NCBI RefSeq assembly: GCF_008868155.1
Contig: NZ_WBKR01000016.1
Location: 1-51,410 of the forward strand
Length of the DNA stretch: 51,410 nt
Direction of reading: 5' to 3'
DNA from: Micromonospora sp. ALFpr18c
GTDB taxonomy: Bacteria; Actinomycetota; Actinomycetes; Mycobacteriales; Micromonosporaceae
Position numbers and translations under genes: made by a program. Below are positions 8,274 through 19,205 of this stretch, one piece after another; the first letter of the stretch is position 1, and each line of letters begins with the position of its first letter. The notes under the pieces are model-generated. The model saw only the letters and a program-made list of their open reading frames with translations, was not told the DNA's origin and searched no databases.

Positions 8274-9674
8274 ATGGCCCCCACCGGACTCCTCGACGAC
8301 CTGCGCGCCGCGTTGGGCGAGAACGCCGTGCTCACCGACCCGGACCTGCTGCGGATGCACCAGCGCGACGAGGCGGACCTCTGCGTCGCCGGCACCCCGC
8401 TGGTGCTGACCCGCCCGCGCAGCACCGAGCAGGTGGTCGCCGTCGTGCGTGCGGCGGCACGGCACGGCGTACCGGTGGTGCCGCAGGGCGCGCGGACCGG
8501 GCTGGCCGGCGCGGCGAACGCGGTGGACGGCGCGGTGGTGCTCAGCACCGTCGCGATGGACGAGATCCGCGAGATCGACCCGGTGAGCAGGATCGCGGTG
8601 GTCCAGCCCGGGGTGGTCAACGCGACGCTCGCCAGGGCGGTGGCCCAGCAGGGGCTGTGGTATCCGCCGGACCCCGGCTCGTGGGAGTCGTCGACGATCG
8701 GCGGCAACGTGTCCACCAACGCCGGCGGCATGTGCTGCGTGAAGTACGGCGTGACCACCGAGTACGTGCTCGGCCTGGAGGTGGTGCTCGCCTCCGGTGA
8801 GGTGTTGCGCACCGGCCGGCGTACCGCCAAGGGTGTCGCCGGCTACGACCTGACCCGCCTCTTCGTCGGCTCGGAGGGCACCCTCGGGGTGATCACCGAG
8901 GTGACCGTGGCGCTGCGGCCCGCCCCGGCCGAGTCACTGACCATGGTGGCGGTCTTCGGCTCCACGGCGGCGGCCGGCGCGGCGGTGGCCGAGATCGCCG
9001 CCCGCGGGCTGACACCCAGCCTGCTGGAGCTGCTGGACCAGACGCACCTGCGGGCCATTGAGGCGTACCAGCCGATGGGGCTGCGGACCGACGCGCAGGC
9101 CCTGCTGCTGGCCGCCGCGGACACCGGCGCCCGGGCGGCGGACGACCTGAGCGCCCTGGCCGAGGTGTGCCGGGCGGCCGGTGCCGACGAGGTGTACGCG
9201 GCCACCGACGCGGTGGAGGCGGCGGCGCTGCTGCAGGCCCGGCGGTTGGCCCACCCGGCGATGGAGAAGTTCGCGGCCGACACCTACCCGGGTGGCAACG
9301 GTGGCCTGGTGATCGACGACGTGGCGGTGCCGCGCGGGTCGCTCGCCGCGCTGCTGGACGGTGTGGCCCGGATCGCGGCGGACTGCGACGTGCCGATCGG
9401 CGTGGTGGGGCACGCCGGGGACGGCAACATGCACCCGAACATCGTGGTCGACCGGGCCGACCCGGCGAGCCTGGAACGGGGCCGGCGGGCGTTCGACGAG
9501 ATCATGCGGCTCGGCCTGGACCTGGGCGGCACCTGCACCGGCGAGCACGGGGTGGGGCTGCTCAAGCGGGACTGGTTGGCCCGGGAGATCGGGCCGGTCG
9601 GGATGCGGGTGCACCAGGCGATCAAGTCGGCGCTCGACCCGGACGGCCTGCTCAACCCGGGCAAGGTGCTCTGA
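8274..9674 (+). CDS. FAD-binding oxidoreductase (GlcD / D-lactate dehydrogenase-like)
   Basis: 466 residues of the VAO/PCMH flavoprotein family. The FAD-binding part includes VVPQGARTGLAGAANA, the PDPGSWESSTIGGNVSTNAGG region and LFVGSEGTLGVITEVT. The C-terminal FAD-oxidase domain has GHAGDGNMHPNIVVD (near residue 380) and CTGEHGVGLLKRDWL, which in this family include metal and substrate ligands. Likely substrates are 2-hydroxy acids such as glycolate or D-lactate. It stands alone, without GlcE/GlcF partners, so it may act as a single-subunit dehydrogenase. The product is cytoplasmic or membrane-associated; no signal peptide is seen. Confidence 0.88.
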   Translation: MAPTGLLDDLRAALGENAVLTDPDLLRMHQRDEADLCVAGTPLVLTRPRSTEQVVAVVRAAARHGVPVVPQGARTGLAGAANAVDGAVVLSTVAMDEIREIDPVSRIAVVQPGVVNATLARAVAQQGLWYPPDPGSWESSTIGGNVSTNAGGMCCVKYGVTTEYVLGLEVVLASGEVLRTGRRTAKGVAGYDLTRLFVGSEGTLGVITEVTVALRPAPAESLTMVAVFGSTAAAGAAVAEIAARGLTPSLLELLDQTHLRAIEAYQPMGLRTDAQALLLAAADTGARAADDLSALAEVCRAAGADEVYAATDAVEAAALLQARRLAHPAMEKFAADTYPGGNGGLVIDDVAVPRGSLAALLDGVARIAADCDVPIGVVGHAGDGNMHPNIVVDRADPASLERGRRAFDEIMRLGLDLGGTCTGEHGVGLLKRDWLAREIGPVGMRVHQAIKSALDPDGLLNPGKVL

Positions 9675-9685
9675 CCCGCCCGGGG

Positions 9686-10222
9686 TCAGCCCTTGACCTC
9701 GGCCGGGGTCGCCTGGGTGAGCAGCAGCAGGATCTCCCCGGCCACCACCGGTTGCTCCTCGCCCGGGCAGTCCTGGGAGGTGATCAGCCCCGCCGAGGTG
9801 AGCAGGCTCGACGTCAGCGCGTCGATGCAGGTCGCCCGGTACCGCCGGACCTGGTCGGTCTCCTGGGCCAGCTTCGGGTCGGCGAGCAGCACCTGGAGCC
9901 GTTGGGTCAACTCCGGGGCGAGCGTGCCACGGGAGGTGACCCCGTCACCGGCGCAGTCCAGGCACTGCCACGCCCCGTTGCGTTCCACGCTCAGGGTGCG
10001 CAGCGGGCCGTCGCTGCCGAGCCGCTGAAGCAGGCTGACCTGCCCCGCCGCGACGGTGGTGGGGACCTCGGGCAGCGACCCACCGGCCGCCGAGCCCACC
10101 GGTGGCTGCGCCTGCGATGTCTCGCCGGCGTCCCGGTCGAGCAGCGAGCACCCGGTCAGGGCAACGGCGAGCGCGGCAGCGAAAAGGGGGATGAGCAGAC
10201 GGGAGCGCGCGCGGTCAAGCAC
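9686..10222 (-). CDS. Secreted lipoprotein, function unknown
   Basis: 178 residues. The N-terminus has Arg residues, a hydrophobic stretch (LLIPLFAAALAVALTG) and a lipobox LTGC with the lipidated cysteine at about residue 25. The mature part has four further cysteines (in QCLDCAGD, ATCIDAL and SQDCPGE), which could form disulfides outside the cell. No enzyme motif is recognised. The start is GTG 10222; TAGGTT on the minus strand (10230-10235) lies seven bases upstream, pointing to a leaderless transcript. It lies downstream of glpD on the same strand, separated by 89 bases with a GTTAC/GGTAAC repeat cluster. Confidence 0.75.
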   Translation of the reverse strand: MLDRARSRLLIPLFAAALAVALTGCSLLDRDAGETSQAQPPVGSAAGGSLPEVPTTVAAGQVSLLQRLGSDGPLRTLSVERNGAWQCLDCAGDGVTSRGTLAPELTQRLQVLLADPKLAQETDQVRRYRATCIDALTSSLLTSAGLITSQDCPGEEQPVVAGEILLLLTQATPAEVKG

Positions 10223-10283
10223 GCGCGGAAACCTACCCCACCGTAGGTAGCGTCCGAAACCACCATCCGGGCCGGTATCGATA

Positions 10284-10315
10284 GTTACCCATCGGTAACG
10301 TTACTTTTCGGTCAC
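10284..10315. promoter_or_regulatory. Cluster of GTNAC half-sites (GlnR-box-like) between glpD and the lipoprotein gene
   Basis: GTTAC-CCATCG-GTAAC (10284-10299) is followed directly by GTTAC-TTTTCG-GTCAC (10300-10315). The first is also GTTACC-CATC-GGTAAC, and GTAACGTTAC at 10295-10304 is a perfect palindrome. The 5-6-5 layout matches half-site spacing of actinobacterial GlnR boxes, but the two pairs abut instead of having a six-base gap. The last half-site covers the glpD stop codon. It could be an operator for the lipoprotein gene. Confidence 0.45.
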
Positions 10316-12144
10316 CGAGCGGACGGTCGCACCGTGGCCTGGTCGTCGTCGCCACCCCGGTCCGCCGCGTAACCGCGGACGTCCGGAGCACCGAGCCGGG
10401 CCGCGTCCGCCGCCGCGTCGTCCGGCATCAACTGGGACTGCCGCTCCGCCTCCACCCGGGCGCGGTAGTGCTCGACCTCCCGCAGCCGGGTGTCCGCGTC
10501 CCAGCCCAGCACGGCACCCATCAGCTCGGCGGCGTGCTCCGCCGACTCCAGCCCCCGGTGGGTGGTCTCGAAGGAGATCCGGGTCCGCCGGGTCAGCACG
10601 TCCTCCAGGTGCAGCGCACCCTCGGCCCGCGCCGCGTACGCGACCTCCGCCGCCAGATACTCCGGTGCGCCGGCCAGCGGGGACGCGAGCAGCGGATCGG
10701 CGTCGATCAGCGCCAACAGATCCAGCGTGAGGGTGCCGTACCGCTCCAGCAGGTGCTCCACCACGCCCACCGGCACGCCGTGCCGGCGGGCCAGGTCGGC
10801 CCGGTCCCGCCACATGGCCGGGTACCCATCGGCACCCAGCAACGGCAGGTCGGCGGTCCGCGAGGGACGGCCGTCGCCCAACCGGCGGACGGCCCGGTCG
10901 ACCACGTCCGAGGCCATCACCCGATACGTCGTGTACTTGCCACCGGCCACGAGCAGCAGACCGAGCATCGGCTCGAACACGGCGTGCTCGCGCGAGAGCT
11001 TCGAGGTGGAGTCGGCCTCGCCGGCCAGCAGCGGCCGCAGCCCGGCGTAGACGCCCTCGATGTCGGCGGTCGTCAACGGCCGGTCCAGCACGGTGTTGAC
11101 CTGCTGCAACAGATAGTCGATGTCCCGGGCCGAAGCGGACGGGTGGGACCGGTCCAGCCGCCAGTCGGTGTCCGTGGTCCCGATGATCCAGTGCCCGCCC
11201 CACGGGATGACGAAGAGCACCGAACTGGCCGTCCGCAGGATGAGCCCGGTCTCGCCGGTGATCGCCGAGCGGGGCACCACCAGGTGCACCCCCTTCGAGG
11301 CGCGCACCCGGACGCCGGGACGCAGGCCCACGTCGTTGAGCATCCGGGACATGTCGTCGCTCCACACACCGGTGGCGGCGATGACGGTGCGGGCGTGCAC
11401 CTCGAACTCCGCGTCCGGGGAGCCGGCCGGCGCCTCCAGATCGCGGACCCGGACGCCGGTCACCTCCCGCGCCTGCCGGATCAGCCCGACGGCGCGGGCG
11501 CTGCTCACCACCGTGGCGCCGAGGCTCGCCGCCGTACGGGCCAGCGTGACCACCAGCCGGGCGTCGTCGACCTGCCCGTCGTAGTAGCGGATCGCCCCGG
11601 CCAGCGAGTCGGCCCGCAGACTCGGGAAGATCCGCCGGGCACCCTCCCGGGTCAGGTGCCGGTGCAGCGGCATGCCCCGGCCTCCGCCGAAGACCCCGGC
11701 GAAGGCGTCGTACGCGGCCACGCCGGCCCCGTAGTACGAGCGGCGGAAGACCCGGGCGGGCAGGTCCCGCAGACCTCGACCGGCCGGCAGCGGCACCAGG
11801 AGCGGCACCGGGCGGACCAGGTGCGGCGCGAGCCGGGTGGCCAGCAGCCCCCGCTCGGTGAGCGCCTCGTGGACCAGATGGAACTCCAACTGCTCCAGGT
11901 AGCGCAGGCCACCGTGGATGAGCTTGCTGGACCGGCTGGAGGTGCCGGCGGCAAGGTCACGCGCCTCGACCAGGGCGACCTTCAAACCCCGGGACGCCGC
12001 GTCCAGTGCGGCGCCGGCACCGGTCACCCCACCCCCGATGACCAGCACGTCGAAGCGCTCGGCACGCAGTCGGCGCAGGTCGGCGGTACGGCGGACCGGC
12101 GAGAGCTGCCCGGCGACGGATCGGGAGATGTTGGGATCTCGCAC
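10312..12144 (-). CDS. glpD: Aerobic glycerol-3-phosphate dehydrogenase
   Basis: 610 residues. The FAD-binding GxGxxG region FDVLVIGGGVTGAGAALDAASRG (residues 31-53), the GTSSRSSKLIHGGLRYLEQ signature and the FAD/substrate segment GGKYTTYRVMASDVVDRAV are clear, and the C-terminal GlpD cap follows. The enzyme oxidises glycerol-3-phosphate to dihydroxyacetone phosphate at the membrane and passes electrons to quinone. GTG 12144 is taken as the start: TACGGT (minus strand, 12151-12156) lies six bases upstream, consistent with a leaderless mRNA. No glpK or glpF is adjacent. An upstream ATG extension to 12246 is possible but has no homology-like content. Confidence 0.92.
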   Translation of the reverse strand: MRDPNISRSVAGQLSPVRRTADLRRLRAERFDVLVIGGGVTGAGAALDAASRGLKVALVEARDLAAGTSSRSSKLIHGGLRYLEQLEFHLVHEALTERGLLATRLAPHLVRPVPLLVPLPAGRGLRDLPARVFRRSYYGAGVAAYDAFAGVFGGGRGMPLHRHLTREGARRIFPSLRADSLAGAIRYYDGQVDDARLVVTLARTAASLGATVVSSARAVGLIRQAREVTGVRVRDLEAPAGSPDAEFEVHARTVIAATGVWSDDMSRMLNDVGLRPGVRVRASKGVHLVVPRSAITGETGLILRTASSVLFVIPWGGHWIIGTTDTDWRLDRSHPSASARDIDYLLQQVNTVLDRPLTTADIEGVYAGLRPLLAGEADSTSKLSREHAVFEPMLGLLLVAGGKYTTYRVMASDVVDRAVRRLGDGRPSRTADLPLLGADGYPAMWRDRADLARRHGVPVGVVEHLLERYGTLTLDLLALIDADPLLASPLAGAPEYLAAEVAYAARAEGALHLEDVLTRRTRISFETTHRGLESAEHAAELMGAVLGWDADTRLREVEHYRARVEAERQSQLMPDDAAADAARLGAPDVRGYAADRGGDDDQATVRPSAR

Positions 12145-12279
12145 CCGTCCACCGTATCCGCCGTGGGCGGCGTGTCGACATGCGCCACCTCTGGGCGGAT
12201 CGCGGCCGCGGCCGTTTCCTCGCGATCTGCTCGAAGAGGCCCGCATCGAAAGTGCTCATCCTGGTCGTAAGGTTCTCGG

Positions 12280-14817
12280 ATGCACGCTCAACCGCTGCCG
12301 CACCAGCCGCCACCGGGCCGGACCAGCCCGTGGCCGGTGGTCGCGGCCGCCCTTGCCGGCGGTTGGACCATCACGGTCACCGTGGGCACCCAGACCGGCG
12401 GCTGGGTCACCGATCAGGTGCTGCTGGGCTTCGGACGGGACCGGGTCGGCTGGCTCTGGCCGGTGTTGGGCCTCGCCACCGTCGTCCTGGTCGGCACGCC
12501 CGCGCTGCTGCTGGCCGTGCTGCCTCGGTCGGCTGCGGTCCGGGTCACCGGGCGGGTGTGGCTCGCCGCTGCGCTCACGCTCGGGGTGCTCACCCTGCTG
12601 CGGATCGTGCCGCAGGTGCACCACGAGGCGTACCTCGCCGCGCTGGCCGCCACGACGGCGGTCGTCGCGCTCGTCCTGCGCTGGTCGGCACGGCGGTCGG
12701 CGTACCCCGGACCGGCCGGCACGGACGTCGACGCGGCTCCCCCCGGCGGCGACACCGGGCGCGCGACGCCCTCCGACGGTGACGACACCGGGCGCGCCGG
12801 GGCCGACGCGCGCCCGGAGCCGGGCGGCCGGCGGTCGCGCCGCCCCGGTGCGGTGCCGCTGCTCGCGGTCGCCGCCGGGCTGGCGCTGCTGCTGCCCTGG
12901 GCCTGGCTGGGTGCCCTCGGTGGTCTGTTGGAGACCGTGCTGGCGCTGGCGGCGGCCGCCGCGCTCGGCGCGTTGGCCGCCACGCTGCTGGACGCGACCT
13001 TCTGGTCCCGCTTCGCGGTCGGCCGGCCACCCCGGCCGGCCCGCCTGGTGCTGGTCGGTGGCCTGGTCGCCGGCGTCGCGCTGCTGCTGCTCGCGGCGGG
13101 CACCGGCCAGTCCGGCGCCCAACTGCCCGCGCTGCTGACCCTGCCACCGGCGGGTTTCACGCTGGCCGCCCTCTGGGCCGCGGCCTGGCGGCCCACCGTC
13201 GACCCGGCCGACGCCGTGCGCGCCGGCCGGACCGCGACCGGCTGGCTGGTGGGCCTGGGCGCGCTCGGCCCGCTGGCGTTCACCGACCCGGAGGAGATCA
13301 GCCTGTTGCTGCTCGGCACCCGCGACGTGCCGTTCTGGGTGGCGGCCGCCGCCGGCGCCGGGCTCGCCGTGGCGGTCGCTCTCGCCATCGGGTACGCGGT
13401 GCTGCTGGCCCGACGGTCGGCGCGTGCCCCGAGCCGTCGGTTGGCGGCGGTGGCCGCGGTGGTGCTGCTCGTGACGGTCTGCGTGGTGGACGTCGGCCCG
13501 GGACAGCCCGGCCTGTACGGCGAGCGGCTGCTGGTGGTGCTGCGGGCGCAGGCCGACCTGAACGGACTGCCGGCCGGCACACCGGGTCGGGCCGGGCGCG
13601 ACGCCCGGGCGACGGAGGTCTACCGGCGGCTGGTGGACACCGCCGAGCGCAGCCAGGCCGACCTGCGCCGCGACCTGAACCGGCTGGGGCTCGACCCGGT
13701 CTCCTACTACCTGGTGAACGCGGTCGAGGTGGACGGCGGACCGGGCGTGCGGGTCTGGCTGGCGCGCCGGCCGGAGGTGGCCCGGGTGCTGGTCAGCCAA
13801 CGCCTGCGACCCCTGCCCGCGCCGGCCGGGCAGAGCCGGGGCGACGCGCCGGCACCCACCGGTCCGGAGTGGAACATCCGCCAGCTCGGCGCGGACCGGG
13901 TCTGGTCACAGCTCGCAGTGACCGGCACGGGGATCGTCGTGGGCAGCTCGGACTCCGGCGTGGACGGCACCCATCCGGCGCTGCGGGCCGGGTTCCGCGG
14001 CGGCAACGACTCCTGGTACGACCCGTGGAACGGCACCCGGACCCCGACCGACATGGGTGGGCACGGCACCCACACGGTGGGCAGTGCCGTCGGGCGCGAC
14101 GGCATCGGTGTCGCGCCGGACGCGCAGTGGGTGGGCTGCGTCAACCTGGACCGCAATCTGGGTAGCCCGGGGCACTACCTGGACTGCCTCCAGTTCATGC
14201 TGGCGCCCTTCCCGGCCGGTGGCGACCCGTTCACCGACGGCCGGCCCGACCGCGCACCGCAGATCCTGACCAACTCGTGGGGCTGCCCGACGATCGAGGG
14301 CTGCGACCAGCGGGTGCTGCGACCGGCCACCGCCGCCCTGGACGCCGCCGGGATCTTCGTGGTCGCCGCCGCCGGCAACACCGGCCCGTGGTGCGCGTCG
14401 ATCGACGACCCGCCCGCGCCGTACCCGGACGTGCTGACCGTGGGCGCCGTGGACGCGCAGCGACGGGTGGCCGAGTTCTCCTCGCGCGGACCCGTGCCCG
14501 GCGGCGTGGGCAAACCGGACGTGCTGGCACCGGGCGTGGGTGTGGTGTCGGCGATGCCGGGTGGCACGTATGCCGCGCTGGACGGCACGTCGATGGCGAC
14601 GCCGCAGGTGGCGGGGGTGGTGGCGCTGATGTGGTCGGCGAATCCGGCGCTGGTCGGTGACCTGCCCCGGACGCGGCAGATCCTGCGGGACACCGCGACG
14701 CCGGCCGTGCCGACCTACCGTTCCCGCAACCCGGGCGACGCCTGCGGTGGCCCGGCGAACGTCGCCGGGGCCGGCCAGGTCGACGCCCTCGCCGCCGTCC
14801 GCGCCGCACAGCGGTGA
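12280..14817 (+). CDS. Polytopic membrane protein with C-terminal subtilisin-like (S8) protease domain
   Basis: 845 residues in two parts. Residues 1 to about 405 hold roughly ten hydrophobic spans and a Gly/Pro/Asp-rich linker, with no cleavable signal peptide. From about 530 onward is a peptidase S8 domain: Asp558 in SSDSGVDGTHP, His595 in GGHGTHTVG, oxyanion Asn700 in AAAGNTG and Ser771 in GTSMATPQVAG. All four key residues are intact. Most subtilases are secreted; here the protease should sit on one membrane face, probably outside. A stretch at 425-530 looks like a small pro-domain-like linker. TAAGGT (12268-12273) precedes ATG 12280 by six bases (leaderless). It is divergent from glpD. 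Confidence 0.85.
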   Translation: MHAQPLPHQPPPGRTSPWPVVAAALAGGWTITVTVGTQTGGWVTDQVLLGFGRDRVGWLWPVLGLATVVLVGTPALLLAVLPRSAAVRVTGRVWLAAALTLGVLTLLRIVPQVHHEAYLAALAATTAVVALVLRWSARRSAYPGPAGTDVDAAPPGGDTGRATPSDGDDTGRAGADARPEPGGRRSRRPGAVPLLAVAAGLALLLPWAWLGALGGLLETVLALAAAAALGALAATLLDATFWSRFAVGRPPRPARLVLVGGLVAGVALLLLAAGTGQSGAQLPALLTLPPAGFTLAALWAAAWRPTVDPADAVRAGRTATGWLVGLGALGPLAFTDPEEISLLLLGTRDVPFWVAAAAGAGLAVAVALAIGYAVLLARRSARAPSRRLAAVAAVVLLVTVCVVDVGPGQPGLYGERLLVVLRAQADLNGLPAGTPGRAGRDARATEVYRRLVDTAERSQADLRRDLNRLGLDPVSYYLVNAVEVDGGPGVRVWLARRPEVARVLVSQRLRPLPAPAGQSRGDAPAPTGPEWNIRQLGADRVWSQLAVTGTGIVVGSSDSGVDGTHPALRAGFRGGNDSWYDPWNGTRTPTDMGGHGTHTVGSAVGRDGIGVAPDAQWVGCVNLDRNLGSPGHYLDCLQFMLAPFPAGGDPFTDGRPDRAPQILTNSWGCPTIEGCDQRVLRPATAALDAAGIFVVAAAGNTGPWCASIDDPPAPYPDVLTVGAVDAQRRVAEFSSRGPVPGGVGKPDVLAPGVGVVSAMPGGTYAALDGTSMATPQVAGVVALMWSANPALVGDLPRTRQILRDTATPAVPTYRSRNPGDACGGPANVAGAGQVDALAAVRAAQR

Positions 14818-14832
14818 TCTAAGGTCGCGACC

Positions 14833-15768
14833 ATGGACGCCGAGATCACCATCACCGAGCTGACCCCCGACCTGGCCACCGCCGTGGTGCGGCTCTGCGA
14901 ACGGGCGCTCGACCTTCCCGAGGACGCCACCGAGGCGGCCCCCATCGTGGACGTGCTGTGGCCGCGCGCCAGCGCCGACCGGACGGTGGTCGGGTTGGGC
15001 GCGTACCGGGGGGCGGATCTGGTCGGGGTGCTGCTCGGCTCGCTGTCGCCGGCCGACCCGGGTGTCGGGCACGTGGACCTGGTCGCGGTGCTGCCGGAGC
15101 AGCGCCGCCAGGGGGTGGGCCGCGCACTGGTGGCGCGCGCCGAGGCGGTGCTCGCCGAGCGTGGCGTGACCGAGGTGCTGCTCGCCGGGAACCCGCCGTG
15201 CTACGCGTGGCCGGGCATCGACGTGCGCTACACCCCCGCGGTCTGCGCCGCTCTGGCGCTGGGGTACCGGCAGGACCGGACGGCCTGGAACATGACCGCC
15301 GACCTGTCGTACGACGACTCGCCGGCGCTGCGGTCCACCGAGGCGGGGGAGCGGCGGCTGGCGGAGCGGGGCATCACGGTACGCCGGGCGGAGCCGGCTG
15401 ACCTGCCGGCGCTGGCCGCGTTCGCCCGGTCCACCTTCGGCGGGACGTGGGACGGCGAGCTGGCCGGTTCGGTGGGTCGCGCGGGCGCCGGTTGTCACCT
15501 CGCGGAGCGGGACGGCCAGGTGCTCGGCTTCGCCGCGTACGGGTCGTCGCGGCCGAGCTGGTTTGGGCCGATGGGCACCGATCCGGCGGCCGAGGGTTCG
15601 GGAATCGGCGGGGTGCTGCTGCGGCGTTGTCTGCGCGACCAGCGGGCGGCGGGGCTGGACCGGGCGCAGATCGGCTGGGTGGGGCCGGTGCCGTTCTATT
15701 CGGGCAGCGCGGGCGCCCGGATCGAGCGGGTCTTCTTCCTCTACCGGCGGACCCTACCAGCGGCATAA
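14833..15768 (+). CDS. Tandem GNAT acetyltransferase
   Basis: 311 residues with two GNAT folds. The first has VDLVAVLPEQRRQGVGRALVARAE (acetyl-CoA pyrophosphate loop QRRQGVG). The second, from about residue 180, is more divergent, with PAAEGSGIGGVLLRRCLRDQ as its loop. Proteins of this kind transfer acetyl groups to amines of small molecules or proteins; the substrate is unknown. TAAGGT (14820-14825) lies seven bases before the ATG, suggesting a leaderless message. It follows the subtilase gene by 15 bases on the same strand. Confidence 0.85.
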   Translation: MDAEITITELTPDLATAVVRLCERALDLPEDATEAAPIVDVLWPRASADRTVVGLGAYRGADLVGVLLGSLSPADPGVGHVDLVAVLPEQRRQGVGRALVARAEAVLAERGVTEVLLAGNPPCYAWPGIDVRYTPAVCAALALGYRQDRTAWNMTADLSYDDSPALRSTEAGERRLAERGITVRRAEPADLPALAAFARSTFGGTWDGELAGSVGRAGAGCHLAERDGQVLGFAAYGSSRPSWFGPMGTDPAAEGSGIGGVLLRRCLRDQRAAGLDRAQIGWVGPVPFYSGSAGARIERVFFLYRRTLPAA

Positions 15769-15845
15769 CTGGGCAAATGGGACATTGATTCATTCGCCCG
15801 CATCGCCCATCGACGCCCCCTACCGTTTCGGTAGAGGAGGCAGCC

Positions 15846-16091
15846 ATGACCACGGATGACGACCAGACCGAGGACGGCCCGCCGATCACCTGGAAACCGG
15901 TCGGCGAACTGCCCGGCCAACTGCCGTTCGAACGGCTCGACTACGGAGACGCCGAGCAACTGGCCGAGATGACCACCGACGGCGAGCCGGTGGTCGAGGA
16001 GCCGCAGGAGATGGTGGACGCGCCGATCCAGCTGCTTCCGCCGTACGACCGGGCGCAGAAGCGGCGTAACCAGCGCCCGCTGCCCACCTGA
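15846..16091 (+). CDS. Small acidic hypothetical protein, 81 aa
   Basis: A start at ATG 15846 with a strong GAGGAGG (15834-15840) at a suitable distance. The product is acidic and hydrophilic (many Asp/Glu, a PPITWKPVGELPGQLPFERL segment) and ends with a short basic tail AQKRRNQRPLPT. No membrane span, no recognised domain. It sits between the GNAT gene and the groEL terminator. The good ribosome binding site and codon bias support a real gene. Confidence 0.65.
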   Translation: MTTDDDQTEDGPPITWKPVGELPGQLPFERLDYGDAEQLAEMTTDGEPVVEEPQEMVDAPIQLLPPYDRAQKRRNQRPLPT

Positions 16092-16094
16092 CGA

Positions 16095-16132
16095 CGAACG
16101 GGGCGGACCGCGTCAGCGGCCCGCCCCGTTCG
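16095..16132. terminator. Bidirectional terminator hairpin between the 81-aa gene and groEL
   Basis: Perfect 12-bp arms CGAACGGGGCGG (16095-16106) and 16121-16132, with an inner CCGC/GCGG helix and a four-base loop. It lies four bases after the plus-strand stop and 18 bases after the groEL stop on the minus strand, so it can serve both transcripts. No U-tract is present. Confidence 0.7.
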
Positions 16133-16149
16133 GTGTGTCGGAACTGGAC

Positions 16150-18029
<1,880 letters not shown>

Positions 18030-18044
18030 GCACGATGGGGCCGG

Positions 18045-19118
18045 TCAGCGGAGTTCGGCGGCCAGCCCGGCGCTGTTCACCGGCGCCTCATGAGCCCGCT
18101 GCTCGGCGTATGTGACCAGCAGACCGATCAACTGGGCGAGGTGGGCCGGCAGGGCCAGCACGGCCGCGACCCCGGTCACCAGGACGATGCCGACCGCGGT
18201 GCCGGGTGACGCGAGCGGATCCGGACCCAGCGGGGCCGAGATGATCCCCTCCAGCACCGACGGGATCAGGGTGGCCACGATCACCGCTGCGGCGACGAGC
18301 GCCACCCGACCCAGCAGCAGGCCGAGCCGGTCGTGGAACATCCGGAACGACCGACCGATCGGGTTCTGCCGCTCGAACAGGTAGACCGGCCCGGCCATGC
18401 TCAGCGCGAACGCCAGGTAGATGCCCGGCAGGACGCAGAAGCAGACCCCCACCCCGATGAGCAGGCTGACCAGCAGGGTCCAGCCCCACAGCCCGAGCGC
18501 CCGCCGCACGCCGTAGCGCAGCGCCGGCCCCACGCCGACGGGCTCCCCCGCCGCCTGCCGGGTGATCACCCAACTGCCGGCGGCCCACCCCACGGCCTGC
18601 ACCAGCCCGATCAGCAGGCTGCCGACGATGACCACGGACAGGACGGTGACCAGGTCCGTGACGAACGTCTCCGGCAGCTCGGACGGTGAGCCGGCCTCGA
18701 CCTGCGCCGCCCAGCCGGCCGACGGGTCCACACCCAGGGAGATCACCCCGAGCACGGCGGCCGGCAGCACCTGGGTGATCAGCATGATCGGCACCAACAG
18801 CCGCCACCCCCGGCGCAGTGCTCCCGCACACCGGGCGAACCAGCCGCCGATACCCATGCCGGGCGGCGTGACCAGGGCGTCGTTCGGGTCGACCCCGTGA
18901 CCCGGCGGGTACCAGCCGACCGGTGCCCCCGGATACCACTGCTGCGCCGGGTAGGGGCCGGCGCCGGGCGGGTATCCGCCGGTGGGCGGGAACGCCCAAC
19001 CCTGCGGGGGCACCTGCGGCGTACCCCAGCCGCTCTGCGTGGGATCCCAGCCAGGCGGCGGGCCGCCGGGAACGCCCGGCCCGTCAGGCGGAGTGGGCGG
19101 GGGTGGCTGGTCGGTCAT
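18045..19118 (-). CDS. Multi-span membrane protein with proline/glycine-rich N-terminus (DUF-type, function unknown)
   Basis: 357 residues. The first 85 are very rich in Pro, Gly, Trp and Tyr (repeated PPGW/PPTGGYPPG-like units), as in many actinobacterial surface-associated membrane proteins. Then follow about six spans: VPIMLITQVLPAAVLGVISL, DLVTVLSVVIVGSLLIGLVQA, a central pair around LLIGVGVCFCVLPGIYLAFAL, LLGRVALVAAAVIVATLIPSVL and VGIVLVTGVAAVLALPAHL. The conserved-looking loop LFERQNPIGRSFRMFHDRLG separates the last helices. No enzymatic motif. ATG 19118 has GAGGAGGGTTC before it. It ends 15 bases before CIRCE 2, so readthrough into groEL is possible. Confidence 0.75.
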   Translation of the reverse strand: MTDQPPPPTPPDGPGVPGGPPPGWDPTQSGWGTPQVPPQGWAFPPTGGYPPGAGPYPAQQWYPGAPVGWYPPGHGVDPNDALVTPPGMGIGGWFARCAGALRRGWRLLVPIMLITQVLPAAVLGVISLGVDPSAGWAAQVEAGSPSELPETFVTDLVTVLSVVIVGSLLIGLVQAVGWAAGSWVITRQAAGEPVGVGPALRYGVRRALGLWGWTLLVSLLIGVGVCFCVLPGIYLAFALSMAGPVYLFERQNPIGRSFRMFHDRLGLLLGRVALVAAAVIVATLIPSVLEGIISAPLGPDPLASPGTAVGIVLVTGVAAVLALPAHLAQLIGLLVTYAEQRAHEAPVNSAGLAAELR

Positions 19119-19205
19119 GAACCCTCCTCAGCATCGGCTGGAACGGTTCACGATCTTCCCGGGTGTGTGCCCGCACCGCAGCCGCGACGCGCGGGAGGAA
19201 AGGAC

